The notes under the pieces: model-generated
Databases searched by the model: none
What the model was told of the DNA's origin: nothing
The model's input: only the letters and a program-made list of their open reading frames with translations
Part shown: positions 15,624-23,380 of the stretch, piece after piece
How the letters are laid out: each line of letters begins with the position of its first letter
How positions within the stretch are numbered: position 1 is the first letter of the stretch
Program-made: the position numbers and the translations under genes
Assembly: GCA_017410325.1 (NCBI GenBank)
Contig: JAFQRA010000034.1
Location: 1-64,000 of the forward strand
Direction of reading: 5' to 3'
Source of the DNA: Clostridia bacterium
GTDB taxonomy: Bacteria; Bacillota; Clostridia; Oscillospirales; Acutalibacteraceae
Length of the DNA: 64,000 bases

Positions 15624-17676
15624 AAAAATCCAGCATCTCAATCATCTTTCCGCCGTAGAGGGGGTAGGAGCAGATGCGGCTTGCGGAAACGGTGTAGAGC
15701 GTGTCGCCGATATAGGTTGCGCGTTTAATTGCACCGTTTGAGTAGGAATCCTTGTTATAGGAGAAGGTGCTTTTTCCGTCGGGGCGGTATTCGGGCGCTT
15801 GCGTTTCTTCTGCCTCATAAGCGTTGGAGTAGCTGCCGATAGGCTCGATTCTGCCGTCCTTGATTTTCAGCGTGCACAGCTTTGTGTCGTGGCAGCCGAG
15901 CGTTGGCTCGTACTCGGTGTAAATGAAGCCGAGTATATCCCTGTGCGAGCAGTCCATAACCGTTTTATGGTTGGTTTCTGCGTAAGCGTTGCGGATTATA
16001 AAGCGGTCAATTTCCTGCGGCTTTGTCGGGTCGGAAATATCGAACAGCGAGATTTTAAGCGCATCCGTCGTGCCGTTTTCATCGCCGTCCGTGCCTATGC
16101 CGACAAGGTAGCCGTTGAACGGGTGAAGGTAGCTTGAAAAGCCCGGGATTTTAAGCTCGCCGACAATTTTCGGCTTTGTCATATACGTAAAGTCAATTAC
16201 GAATAACGGGTCTGTCTGGCGGAAGGTGACCACATAGCCGTAATTGCCGATATAGCGCACGGACTGTATCGTTTCGCCCGGTGCAATGCCGTCAATTTTC
16301 GCGGCCTCCTTCAGCTTTTTGTCAAGCACGGTAATTCGGTTTGCTTCGTTGAGCGTGGTTGCAATGCGGATATAGCCGTCCCTTTCGTCAAGCGAAAACC
16401 GGTTGAGAATTCTGCCCTCAACCTCGCCCGTGCCGTCAGGCTCGATAACGCCGCTTTTGAAGGTAAAGCGGTGAACGGCGGTTTTTACGCTTGAGGTTGA
16501 AAAGCTGACGAAGCCGCCGCTGCTTTCCTGCCTGTCGTAACGCTCTGCGATTATATAGAGGTAATTCGCCGTGCAGTAAACCTCTCTGCCGTTGCCGAGT
16601 ATGGCCGAGGTTTTCGGCTCAAAATCGGGCTTTGCAAGGTCAACCGTGCTCATAACGACGTAGGTGTCCGAATTGCTGTCGTCCTGCGGAAGTATGCTTA
16701 TCATCTGCGAGGAAAGCGTGGCAGCTTTGCCGTTCGTTTCGGTTTTTGGGGCAATGTCCTCGTATTTTGCGTAGCCGCCAAAAATTTCAATTTCCTCGGG
16801 GTAAACCGTGTACTGCGAAATCAGAATAACTTTTCCGTCAACAAGGCGTGAGGAGAAGTAATTGCCGTCCTGTGAAAACTCGTCTGTTTTCACGGGCTTT
16901 TTTCTGTCCGAAATATCGTAGAGGATAATTCTCGCCTTCGGCTCCTCGTCCCAGTCCGTGCCTATTATAACGAGCGTTTCGCCCCAGAGGTACATACCCT
17001 CCGCACCCGATGTGGAGTTGTAGTAAACGTCCGTTTTGCTGACAAGCTTCATCGTTTCGGCTTCTACGATTTTTATGCTCCAATCGCTTAAAACGTAGAT
17101 GTACTTGCCGTCATTTTTGATGATGTCATCCTCGTCAACGTCGAAATACTGCGTGTTTGTTGCGCCGAAATCGGCGTGGTCTGCAATTGCGGAGTCCGTG
17201 CCCGTTGTACCTGCGTTCAGGCTACCTATACCGGACTGCGGCGCTTCGTCAACGATAAGCATATCTTCCGCTGCTTCCAGCTTTTCGCCGAAGTTGTTGA
17301 TTACACCGTAATAAAAGCGGTTGTTCTTTTTGTACTCGGCCTTGAGTGCGGTGAAATAATCAACGAAGACCTGCTCGTCGTTGCCCGAAATTGCAAATTC
17401 CGCGTCGGCTATTACGGACGGAATCTGCTTGACTGCAGGGGAGTTGTAGCTGTTTACAAAAGCACCGACACCCACGAGCACGATAAGTGTTGCAACTGCG
17501 GCGGAAAGCCTGCGCACGAGCCTTTTTTGACCTGCCTTTTTGCCGCTTTGCTCCTTGCCCGCAACGAGGGCTACGGTTGCGTTTTCGGCAATTTCTGCAG
17601 GCAAATTCACTTTTTCGTTAACGGGCTGAAGTGTGCTTTTAATAAAATTAAGGTTATCCTTATTGGTTTTCTTCAT
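15622..17676 (-). CDS. membrane-anchored beta-propeller domain protein, possible anti-sigma partner
   Basis: 684 residues. A cytosolic N-terminus of about 55 residues is followed by one membrane helix (about 57-75) and a large outward domain. That domain fits the secreted C-terminal beta-propeller family: repeated blades such as YVLSDWSIKIVEAETMKLV, GTDWDEEPKARIILYDISDRKKP and LKISLFDISDPTKPQEIDRF. Its ATG overlaps the stop of the ECF sigma gene (ATGA, 17673-17676). In many Firmicutes a membrane protein encoded right after an ECF sigma gene restrains that sigma factor; here the small N-terminal domain would have to do so, with the propeller as sensor. That role is inferred from position only. 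Confidence 0.82.
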   Translation of the reverse strand: MKKTNKDNLNFIKSTLQPVNEKVNLPAEIAENATVALVAGKEQSGKKAGQKRLVRRLSAAVATLIVLVGVGAFVNSYNSPAVKQIPSVIADAEFAISGNDEQVFVDYFTALKAEYKKNNRFYYGVINNFGEKLEAAEDMLIVDEAPQSGIGSLNAGTTGTDSAIADHADFGATNTQYFDVDEDDIIKNDGKYIYVLSDWSIKIVEAETMKLVSKTDVYYNSTSGAEGMYLWGETLVIIGTDWDEEPKARIILYDISDRKKPVKTDEFSQDGNYFSSRLVDGKVILISQYTVYPEEIEIFGGYAKYEDIAPKTETNGKAATLSSQMISILPQDDSNSDTYVVMSTVDLAKPDFEPKTSAILGNGREVYCTANYLYIIAERYDRQESSGGFVSFSTSSVKTAVHRFTFKSGVIEPDGTGEVEGRILNRFSLDERDGYIRIATTLNEANRITVLDKKLKEAAKIDGIAPGETIQSVRYIGNYGYVVTFRQTDPLFVIDFTYMTKPKIVGELKIPGFSSYLHPFNGYLVGIGTDGDENGTTDALKISLFDISDPTKPQEIDRFIIRNAYAETNHKTVMDCSHRDILGFIYTEYEPTLGCHDTKLCTLKIKDGRIEPIGSYSNAYEAEETQAPEYRPDGKSTFSYNKDSYSNGAIKRATYIGDTLYTVSASRICSYPLYGGKMIEMLDF

Positions 17677-18209
17677 ATCTCGTTCCCTCCTTTTTCAAGC
17701 TCGCTTCTCAGCTTTTTCAGCGAGCGGGACAGCTTTGAGCGTACGGTTGCGGCAGGCAGAGCGGTAATTTTCGCTATCTCCTTTGAATTGCACCCGCAAA
17801 CTGCGCTCAGAAGCACGATATCTTTTTCTTCCGGTGTGAGCTTATTAATCAGGCGCAGTAAGTCAAGCCCGAGCAATATGCTTTCGCCCGAATCGCTTGT
17901 CGGGATTTCAGCACAGAAGTCCAGCGAAGCGAGGTCGGACGAGTATTTTTCTCTCAGGCTGTGCTTGCAGCAGTGGTTGAGAATTTTGAAAAACCACGCC
18001 TTTGCCGCTTCTTCGTTGCGAAGGCGGTTTATGCTTTTCCACGCCTCAAGTGCCGTGTCCTGCACGGCGTCCTGTGCCGCCTCGGCCGAGCCGAGGCTGT
18101 AAAGCGCGTAGCGGTACATTTCACCGCTGAATTTTGAATACAGCTCGCCGAATGCCCTCGCATCGCCCTCACGGGCTTTTTTCGCCGTCAAGGCTATGTT
18201 GTTTTTCAT
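17673..18209 (-). CDS. ECF-type RNA polymerase sigma factor
   Basis: 178 residues with region 2 (GDARAFGELYSKFSGEMYRYAL through DAVQDTALEAWKSI, about 14-62) and region 4 with a helix-turn-helix (LTPEEKDIVLLSAVCGCNSKEIA then ATVRSKLSRSLKKL, about 122-168); regions 1.1 and 3 are missing, as in ECF factors. The start has GGGGTGAG 6 nt upstream. It lies between a small membrane protein gene (15 nt upstream) and the beta-propeller gene (4-nt overlap), so three membrane/signalling proteins form one unit. Targets are unknown; envelope stress is a common theme for this arrangement. Confidence 0.92.
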   Translation of the reverse strand: MKNNIALTAKKAREGDARAFGELYSKFSGEMYRYALYSLGSAEAAQDAVQDTALEAWKSINRLRNEEAAKAWFFKILNHCCKHSLREKYSSDLASLDFCAEIPTSDSGESILLGLDLLRLINKLTPEEKDIVLLSAVCGCNSKEIAKITALPAATVRSKLSRSLKKLRSELEKGGNEI

Positions 18210-18224
18210 ATTCTCTCACCCCAA

Positions 18225-18515
18225 TCAGTAGCAGACGATAACTGCGTTGATTACTGTGCCGAAGGCAGAATACATTGTAATTTCTTCGATGTTGTCTGTG
18301 CCTTCATAATATTTGATTACAATGCCGTAGCCCAAGCCTTTATAATATGGGTAGTTGCCGCCGAAATTGGCGATTTCTGCAAAAACAGGCTCTTTTATTT
18401 TTGATACGCAGGCAAAATCGGTAAAGAAAACACCTGCCCATATAAGCAGCGGAATGCAGATTACGGCTATTGCGGCAACAATTTTCTTTTTGCGTTTTTT
18501 CATAAGCGGCATCAC
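18225..18515 (-). CDS. small membrane protein upstream of the ECF sigma gene
   Basis: About 95 residues: a basic start (MKKRKKK), one membrane helix (IVAAIAVICIPLLIWAGVFF) and a short outward domain with no recognised motif. The start is unclear: GTG at 18515, ATG at 18512 or ATG at 18503 are all possible; none has a clear ribosome site beyond a GGGG at the first two. The stop lies 15 nt from the sigma factor ATG, so it is the first gene of that operon. It could modulate the sigma/anti-sigma pair, but nothing in the sequence shows this. Confidence 0.6.
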   Translation of the reverse strand: MMPLMKKRKKKIVAAIAVICIPLLIWAGVFFTDFACVSKIKEPVFAEIANFGGNYPYYKGLGYGIVIKYYEGTDNIEEITMYSAFGTVINAVIVCY

Positions 18516-18638
18516 CCCGTAAGAGCAGAATTTGAGTACTCACCTATAAAGTGTAAATTCCGGAGTAAAGTGTTGCATTATTTTCTAATATTTTATAATA
18601 AAAATTTAAAAAATTCTATACCATTGCGGTGAATTTTA

Positions 18639-18647
18639 TGTTATAAT
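18639..18647 (+). promoter_or_regulatory. extended -10 promoter for the 18699-29279 operon
   Basis: TGTTATAAT (TGn plus TATAAT at 18642-18647) lies about 52 nt before the first gene. No good -35 is seen at the right distance, which is tolerated by extended -10 promoters. Confidence 0.6.
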
Positions 18648-18698
18648 GCCAATATATGTGTGAAAGTATGGCTTTTTGTCGGAAAAGGGGGTAGAGCA

Positions 18699-19349
18699 AT
18701 GGCAAGAAAATTCGATTACGTGCTGTTCGATTTTGACGGCACAATTGCCGACACGGGCAGAGGAATTATGCGCTGTGCCCTTATTGCGCTCAACTTTTAC
18801 GGCTATGACGAGCCCGAAAAGGAAAGGCTGAAGGCGTTTATAGGCCCTCCGCTTGTTGACAGCTTCCTCACCTACGGCGCAGACCTTGAAACGGCGCGGA
18901 AGATGGTGGACAAGTACCGCGAGCACTATTCGGCAGGCGGTATGTTTGAATCCGATTTGTATGAGGGTGCTCAGGATATGCTCAAAGCGCTTCACGCTTC
19001 GGGCTGTAAAATGGCAATAGCCTCGTCAAAGCCCGGCAAATACGTTGCCGCAATTCTGGAAAAGCTCGGGATTGCTGAATATTTCTCGTTTATCTCAGCC
19101 CCCGAAATAGGGCACGTCAACCCCACGAAGCAGGAGCTTATTGATGCCGCCGTTTCTGCCCTCGGCGCAGACAAGGCAAAAACCGTTATGGTCGGCGACA
19201 GGCTTTTTGATATCGAGGGTGCAAAGCTTTCGGGCGTAGCATCAATCGGTGCGGTTTACGGCTTCGGCGGCGAAGAGGAAATGAAAAAGTACGGTGCGGA
19301 TATGCTCGCCTACAGCGCGGCACAGATTACGGAGTTGATACTTGAATGA
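18699..19349 (+). CDS. HAD-superfamily hydrolase, phosphoglycolate phosphatase-like
   Basis: 216 residues from ATG 18699 (preceded by GGAAAAGGGGG). Motif I is DFDGTIADT (about residues 9-17), motif II IASSKPGKY, and the C-terminal acidic motif MVGDRLFDIEGAKLSG. A helical cap lies between motifs I and II, as in Gph/PpaX-type enzymes acting on small phosphate esters. Overlaps the next gene by ATGA. It opens a run of genes on sulfur transfer and envelope functions, but its substrate cannot be read from the sequence. Confidence 0.88.
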   Translation: MARKFDYVLFDFDGTIADTGRGIMRCALIALNFYGYDEPEKERLKAFIGPPLVDSFLTYGADLETARKMVDKYREHYSAGGMFESDLYEGAQDMLKALHASGCKMAIASSKPGKYVAAILEKLGIAEYFSFISAPEIGHVNPTKQELIDAAVSALGADKAKTVMVGDRLFDIEGAKLSGVASIGAVYGFGGEEEMKKYGADMLAYSAAQITELILE

Positions 19350-19726
19350 AAATAATAACTAATTTTTTACGGGCAATAATTCTTATGGCACTTGTAGCGG
19401 TTATTGCCGTTACGGGCTGTTTTGCGGCTATATTTTTTGTCGGCAGGGATGAGCCCGAGGAAATTTTTATAATGGAATACGCCCTTGTTTTTGAAAAGGG
19501 TGAGGATGAAAAGCTCGGCGTGTGGTTTGTCGAAAAGGCAGACTGTGCCGACCTTGAAAACGGTGACGGAGCCGTTTATTACGACGGCAGCTACTGCGCG
19601 GCAAACGCTATGGTCACTTCCGACGGCGCTGTAAGCTTTTACGCTTCGGATGACCTGACGTATAACGTATCGGTGGATAATTCAAACCTCGTCGGCAGGG
19701 TAATAGCCTGCTGGCAACAAAAATAA
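19346..19726 (+). CDS. small membrane protein, possibly an inactive S26-like fold
   Basis: 126 residues: one N-terminal membrane helix (about 8-32), then an outward domain of about 90 residues. Phrases such as ADLENGDGAVYYDGS and NSNLVGRVIACW loosely resemble the GD-V-Y and GKV- strands of S26 signal peptidases, but the catalytic Ser and Lys are absent. Translationally coupled to the HAD gene (ATGA overlap). It might be a lipid- or membrane-linked regulator; the S26 resemblance is a weak visual match. Confidence 0.6.
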   Translation: MKIITNFLRAIILMALVAVIAVTGCFAAIFFVGRDEPEEIFIMEYALVFEKGEDEKLGVWFVEKADCADLENGDGAVYYDGSYCAANAMVTSDGAVSFYASDDLTYNVSVDNSNLVGRVIACWQQK

Positions 19727-19796
19727 ATTTCTGCAATATAGTATATAAGGGTATGTTTTGTACTCTCCGATTTTATTGCAGGGGGAAAGCGTTTAA

Positions 19797-20930
19797 ATGG
19801 AAGCTTATCTCGATAACAGCGCTACGACCTGCCTTTGCCCCACGGCAAAAGAAAAAACGGTCGAAGCGATAAACAAATACTACGGCAACCCGTCCTCGCT
19901 TCACAGTATAGGTACGGCGGCTTCAAGACAGCTTGAGGCGGCAAGGGCTGCGGTTGCGGCCACTCTTTCGTGCGAAAGCGAAGAGATTGTTTTTACAAAC
20001 AGCGGCACGCTTGCAAACAATGCGGCAATCTTCGGTGCGGCACACGCGCTCAGAAGACGCGGCAACAGAATAGTTACCACTGCAATTGAGCACCCGAGCG
20101 TTCTTGAATGTATGAAGGCTCTTGAAAAGGAGGGCTTCGAGGTAATTTACCTCAAGCCCGACAGATACGGCAGAATAAACCGCAGGGATTTGATGCAGGC
20201 GGTAAACGCCAAAACCGTGCTCGTGAGTATGATGTACGTCAACAACGAGGTCGGCAGTATTCTTCCCGTTGAGGCGGCAAGGGCTGCTGTAAGGGCGGCG
20301 AAAGCACCTGCGCTCATTCATTGCGATGCCGTGCAGGCCTACGGCAAGTTAGCTGTCAAGCCCTCGCGCTTCGGCGTGGATTTGCTCACGGCGAGCGGTC
20401 ACAAAATCAACGGCCCGAAGGGTGTCGGCTTTCTGTACGTGCGTAAGGGTGTAAGGCTTGCGCCTTATATCCTGGGCGGCGGTCAGGAGGGTAAAATTTA
20501 TTCCGGCACACAGCCCATGCCGACGATTATGGGTCTGTGGGGTGCGGTTGAGGAATTGCCCGACCCCAATACTCAGCTTGAAAAGACACGTCTTCTGCGC
20601 GACTACTTCGTTTCGCAGGCAGCGAATATTGAGGGGCTTGTCGTCAACTCGTGCGATGAAGCTCTGCCATATATAATCAATATTTCGCTTCCGGGCCATC
20701 CTTCGCAGACCGTGCTCAATTTCCTGTCGGAAAGAGGGATTTACGTTTCGGGCGGCTCAGCCTGCTCAAAGGGACACCGCTCACACGTGCTCACGGCTAT
20801 GGGGCTTGAGCCCGAATTGACCGACTCGGCGCTGAGAATCAGCCTTTGCCGCTTTACGACAAAGGACGAAATTGATATGCTGCTGTGCGGTCTTGATGCC
20901 GCAACGGTTACGCTGAGAAAGAAAAAATAA
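19797..20930 (+). CDS. cysteine desulfurase (NifS/IscS-like), probable partner of ThiI
   Basis: 377 residues, class V PLP aminotransferase fold. The PLP lysine is K203 in SGHKINGPKG, preceded by HCDAVQAYGK, and the sulfur-accepting cysteine is C323 in SGGSACSKG. The protein removes sulfur from cysteine as an enzyme-bound persulfide. It lies 24 nt upstream of thiI, the same order as nifZ-thiI in Bacillus subtilis, so its main sulfur acceptor is likely ThiI for 4-thiouridine in tRNA. GGGGG precedes the ATG at about 10 nt. Confidence 0.93.
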   Translation: MEAYLDNSATTCLCPTAKEKTVEAINKYYGNPSSLHSIGTAASRQLEAARAAVAATLSCESEEIVFTNSGTLANNAAIFGAAHALRRRGNRIVTTAIEHPSVLECMKALEKEGFEVIYLKPDRYGRINRRDLMQAVNAKTVLVSMMYVNNEVGSILPVEAARAAVRAAKAPALIHCDAVQAYGKLAVKPSRFGVDLLTASGHKINGPKGVGFLYVRKGVRLAPYILGGGQEGKIYSGTQPMPTIMGLWGAVEELPDPNTQLEKTRLLRDYFVSQAANIEGLVVNSCDEALPYIINISLPGHPSQTVLNFLSERGIYVSGGSACSKGHRSHVLTAMGLEPELTDSALRISLCRFTTKDEIDMLLCGLDAATVTLRKKK

Positions 20931-20954
20931 TTATTTTAAAGCAAAGGACATAAA

Positions 20955-22121
20955 ATGAAAGAAGTAATACTCATTAAAAACGGCGAGCTTGCCCTCAAGG
21001 GGCTCAACCGCCGCACGTTTGAAGACGTAATGATTAAGAATATGCGCCGCAGACTGGCGGATTTAGGCGAGTTCACCTTTACTCCGGCCCAGTCCACAAT
21101 CAAGGTTGAGGGTGAGGACGGCGTTGACCTTGAGGAAGCGGTTGAGCGCATTTCCAAGGTTTTCGGCATAGCGGGCTTTTCCCGTGCACTCAAGCTCGAA
21201 AAGAATTTTGACCTTGTGCTCGAAAACGCGGGTAAGTACCTTGAGCAACAGCTGCTTGAAGCAAATACCTTCAAGGTAACCGCAAAGCGTTCGGACAAAA
21301 AGTTTCCCTACGACTCACCGCAGATTTGTCTGCTGCTGGGCGAAAGGCTGCTAGATGAATTTGACCACCTTACCGTAGACGTTCACAACCCCGATTTAAC
21401 CGTCACCGTGGAGGTGCGTGACCACGATATATTTGTTCACGCAAATCAGATTAAGGGTGCGGGCGGTATGCCCGTGAGCACGGCAGGCAGGGCGGCGCTT
21501 ATGGTTTCGGGCGGTATTGACAGCCCCGTTGCAGGCTGGATGATGGCAAAGCGCGGCGTGGAGCTTACCGCAATTCACTTTGCTTCTCCGCCGTACACCA
21601 GCGAAAGGGCGGAGCAGAAGGTACACGACCTTCTTGCCAAGGTTGCAAAGTACGCGGGCAGAATAGAGCTGACCGTGGTACCCTTTACCGAAATTCAGGA
21701 GCAGATAAGGGACAAGTGCCCCGAAGACCTGTTCACAATAATTATGCGCCGCGTAATGGTTATCTGTGCCGAAAGGCTTGCAAGATACGGCGGCTGCGGC
21801 GCACTCATAACGGGCGAAAGCCTCGGCCAGGTTGCAAGCCAGACCCTCGGCGCAATAGGCTGTACGGACGCCGTTGCCACAATTCCTGTTTTCCGTCCGC
21901 TCATCGGTATGGATAAGGACGAAATTATTGCAATTTCCCGCAAAATCGACACCTTTGATATTTCAATTCTCCCCTTTGAGGATTGCTGTACGGTGTTTAC
22001 ACCAAAGCACCCCAGAACCAGACCCAAGCTGCCCGATGTAGAGGCGGCCGAGGCTGCTCTCAACCTTGACGAGCTCGTTGAAAGAGCCGTCACAAATGTA
22101 AGAAGGATTAAAATCGGTTAA
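20955..22121 (+). CDS. thiI: tRNA 4-thiouridine synthase ThiI
   Basis: 388 residues: N-terminal ferredoxin-like region, THUMP domain (about 60-165), and a PP-loop ATPase domain with SGGIDSP at 185-191. The C-terminal signature DCCTVFTPKHPRTRP is typical of ThiI. There is no rhodanese extension, as in Firmicutes, so catalysis uses Cys in the core. The enzyme adenylates U8 of tRNA and inserts sulfur delivered by the upstream desulfurase; in some bacteria it also serves thiamine thiazole synthesis. The stop is 2 nt before cinA. Confidence 0.96.
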   Translation: MKEVILIKNGELALKGLNRRTFEDVMIKNMRRRLADLGEFTFTPAQSTIKVEGEDGVDLEEAVERISKVFGIAGFSRALKLEKNFDLVLENAGKYLEQQLLEANTFKVTAKRSDKKFPYDSPQICLLLGERLLDEFDHLTVDVHNPDLTVTVEVRDHDIFVHANQIKGAGGMPVSTAGRAALMVSGGIDSPVAGWMMAKRGVELTAIHFASPPYTSERAEQKVHDLLAKVAKYAGRIELTVVPFTEIQEQIRDKCPEDLFTIIMRRVMVICAERLARYGGCGALITGESLGQVASQTLGAIGCTDAVATIPVFRPLIGMDKDEIIAISRKIDTFDISILPFEDCCTVFTPKHPRTRPKLPDVEAAEAALNLDELVERAVTNVRRIKIG

Positions 22122-22123
22122 TT

Positions 22124-23380
22124 ATGAACTGTGAAATTATTTGTGTGGGTACCGAGCTTCTGCTCGGCGACATTCTCAATACCAACGCTCAATACCTTGC
22201 CCGCGAGCTTGCCGCTTTGGGTATAGGCGTGCACCACCAGCAGGTTGTCGGCGACAATCCGCAGAGAATGCGTGAGTGTATGCTGCGTGCTCTGAACGAG
22301 AGCGATATGATAATTCTTTCGGGCGGCCTGGGCCCTACTGCGGATGACCTGACAAAAGAAATCTGCTGTGAGGTTATGGGCGAAAATTTAGTGCTTGACG
22401 AGGATATACTCGAAGGCATCAGAAGCTATTTCGTGTCCAGGGGCAGGCAGATGGCTGACAACAACAAAAAACAGGCCTACGTACCCGAAAACGGTATAGT
22501 TTTCCAGAACAGGAACGGTACTGCACCCGGCTGCGGCATCGAAAAGGACGGCAAGCTTGCAATTATGCTTCCCGGCCCTCCGAGAGAGCTTAAGGCGATG
22601 TTTGAAAAAGAGGTTATGCCCTACCTTGCCAAAAAAACCGGCGGCATAATTCTTTCAAAGCAGGTGCGCACCTTCGGCATAGGCGAATCAAATATGGCGG
22701 CCGCGGTTGAGGATTTGCTCGGCGGCGAAAACCCCACCGTTGCACCCTACGCCAAGGACGGCGAGGCACTTCTGCGGGTTACCGCAAGGGCCGACAGCAA
22801 AGAAAAAGCCTTAGCAATGTGCGATGAAACGATAGAAATAATCCGTGAGCGCATAGGCGAATACATCTACGGTATCGACGCAGCAAGTCTTGAAGAAAAG
22901 GCGGTTGAGCTGTTGCTGGCTCACGGTAAAAAGCTTGCCCTTGCGGAAAGCTGTACGGGCGGATATATAGCCAAGAGAATTACGGATATTTCGGGCTCTT
23001 CGGCTGTGTTTGAATGCGGAGTTGTTTCCTACTCGAACGAGGTTAAAATAAACCTGCTCGGCGTAAACCCCGAAACGATTGAAAAATATACCGAGGTAAG
23101 CGAGCAGACTGCCGCAGAAATGGCAGAGGGTGTGCGCAGGCTTTCGGGTGCGGATTTTGCCCTGAGCGTTACGGGCATTGCGGGCCCGGGCGGCGGCAGT
23201 GAGGATAAGCCCGTGGGTCTTTCTTATATCGGCTTTGCCTGTGAGGACGGCACAACCGTAAAAGAACTGCGCACAGGCAAAAAAGAGAATTCCAGAGATT
23301 ATAACAGATACGTCACGGCGTCAACCGCTTTATATATGCTGGTTGATTATCTGAACAGAAAGGACGGCGAATCATTATGA
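22124..23380 (+). CDS. cinA: CinA: nicotinamide-nucleotide amidase / MoCF-domain protein
   Basis: 418 residues. N-terminal MoCF-type domain (about 1-170; VGTELLLGDILNTNAQYLA, LSGGLGPTADDLT, MLPGPPRELK) and C-terminal PncC-type amidase domain (about 255-415; LAESCTGGYIAKRIT, VVSYSNEVK, TGIAGPGGG). The C-terminal domain deamidates nicotinamide mononucleotide; the N-terminal domain resembles ADP-ribose or NADH-related pyrophosphatases in other species. The 3' end overlaps the sortase gene (ATGA). Two genes downstream a protein carries what looks like a degenerate copy of both CinA domains. Confidence 0.95.
   Translation: MNCEIICVGTELLLGDILNTNAQYLARELAALGIGVHHQQVVGDNPQRMRECMLRALNESDMIILSGGLGPTADDLTKEICCEVMGENLVLDEDILEGIRSYFVSRGRQMADNNKKQAYVPENGIVFQNRNGTAPGCGIEKDGKLAIMLPGPPRELKAMFEKEVMPYLAKKTGGIILSKQVRTFGIGESNMAAAVEDLLGGENPTVAPYAKDGEALLRVTARADSKEKALAMCDETIEIIRERIGEYIYGIDAASLEEKAVELLLAHGKKLALAESCTGGYIAKRITDISGSSAVFECGVVSYSNEVKINLLGVNPETIEKYTEVSEQTAAEMAEGVRRLSGADFALSVTGIAGPGGGSEDKPVGLSYIGFACEDGTTVKELRTGKKENSRDYNRYVTASTALYMLVDYLNRKDGESL

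Noticed and set aside
17176..18102. 308-codon plus-strand frame across the sigma and propeller genes
   Set aside because: It crosses the overlap of two well-supported minus-strand genes and is a shadow of them.
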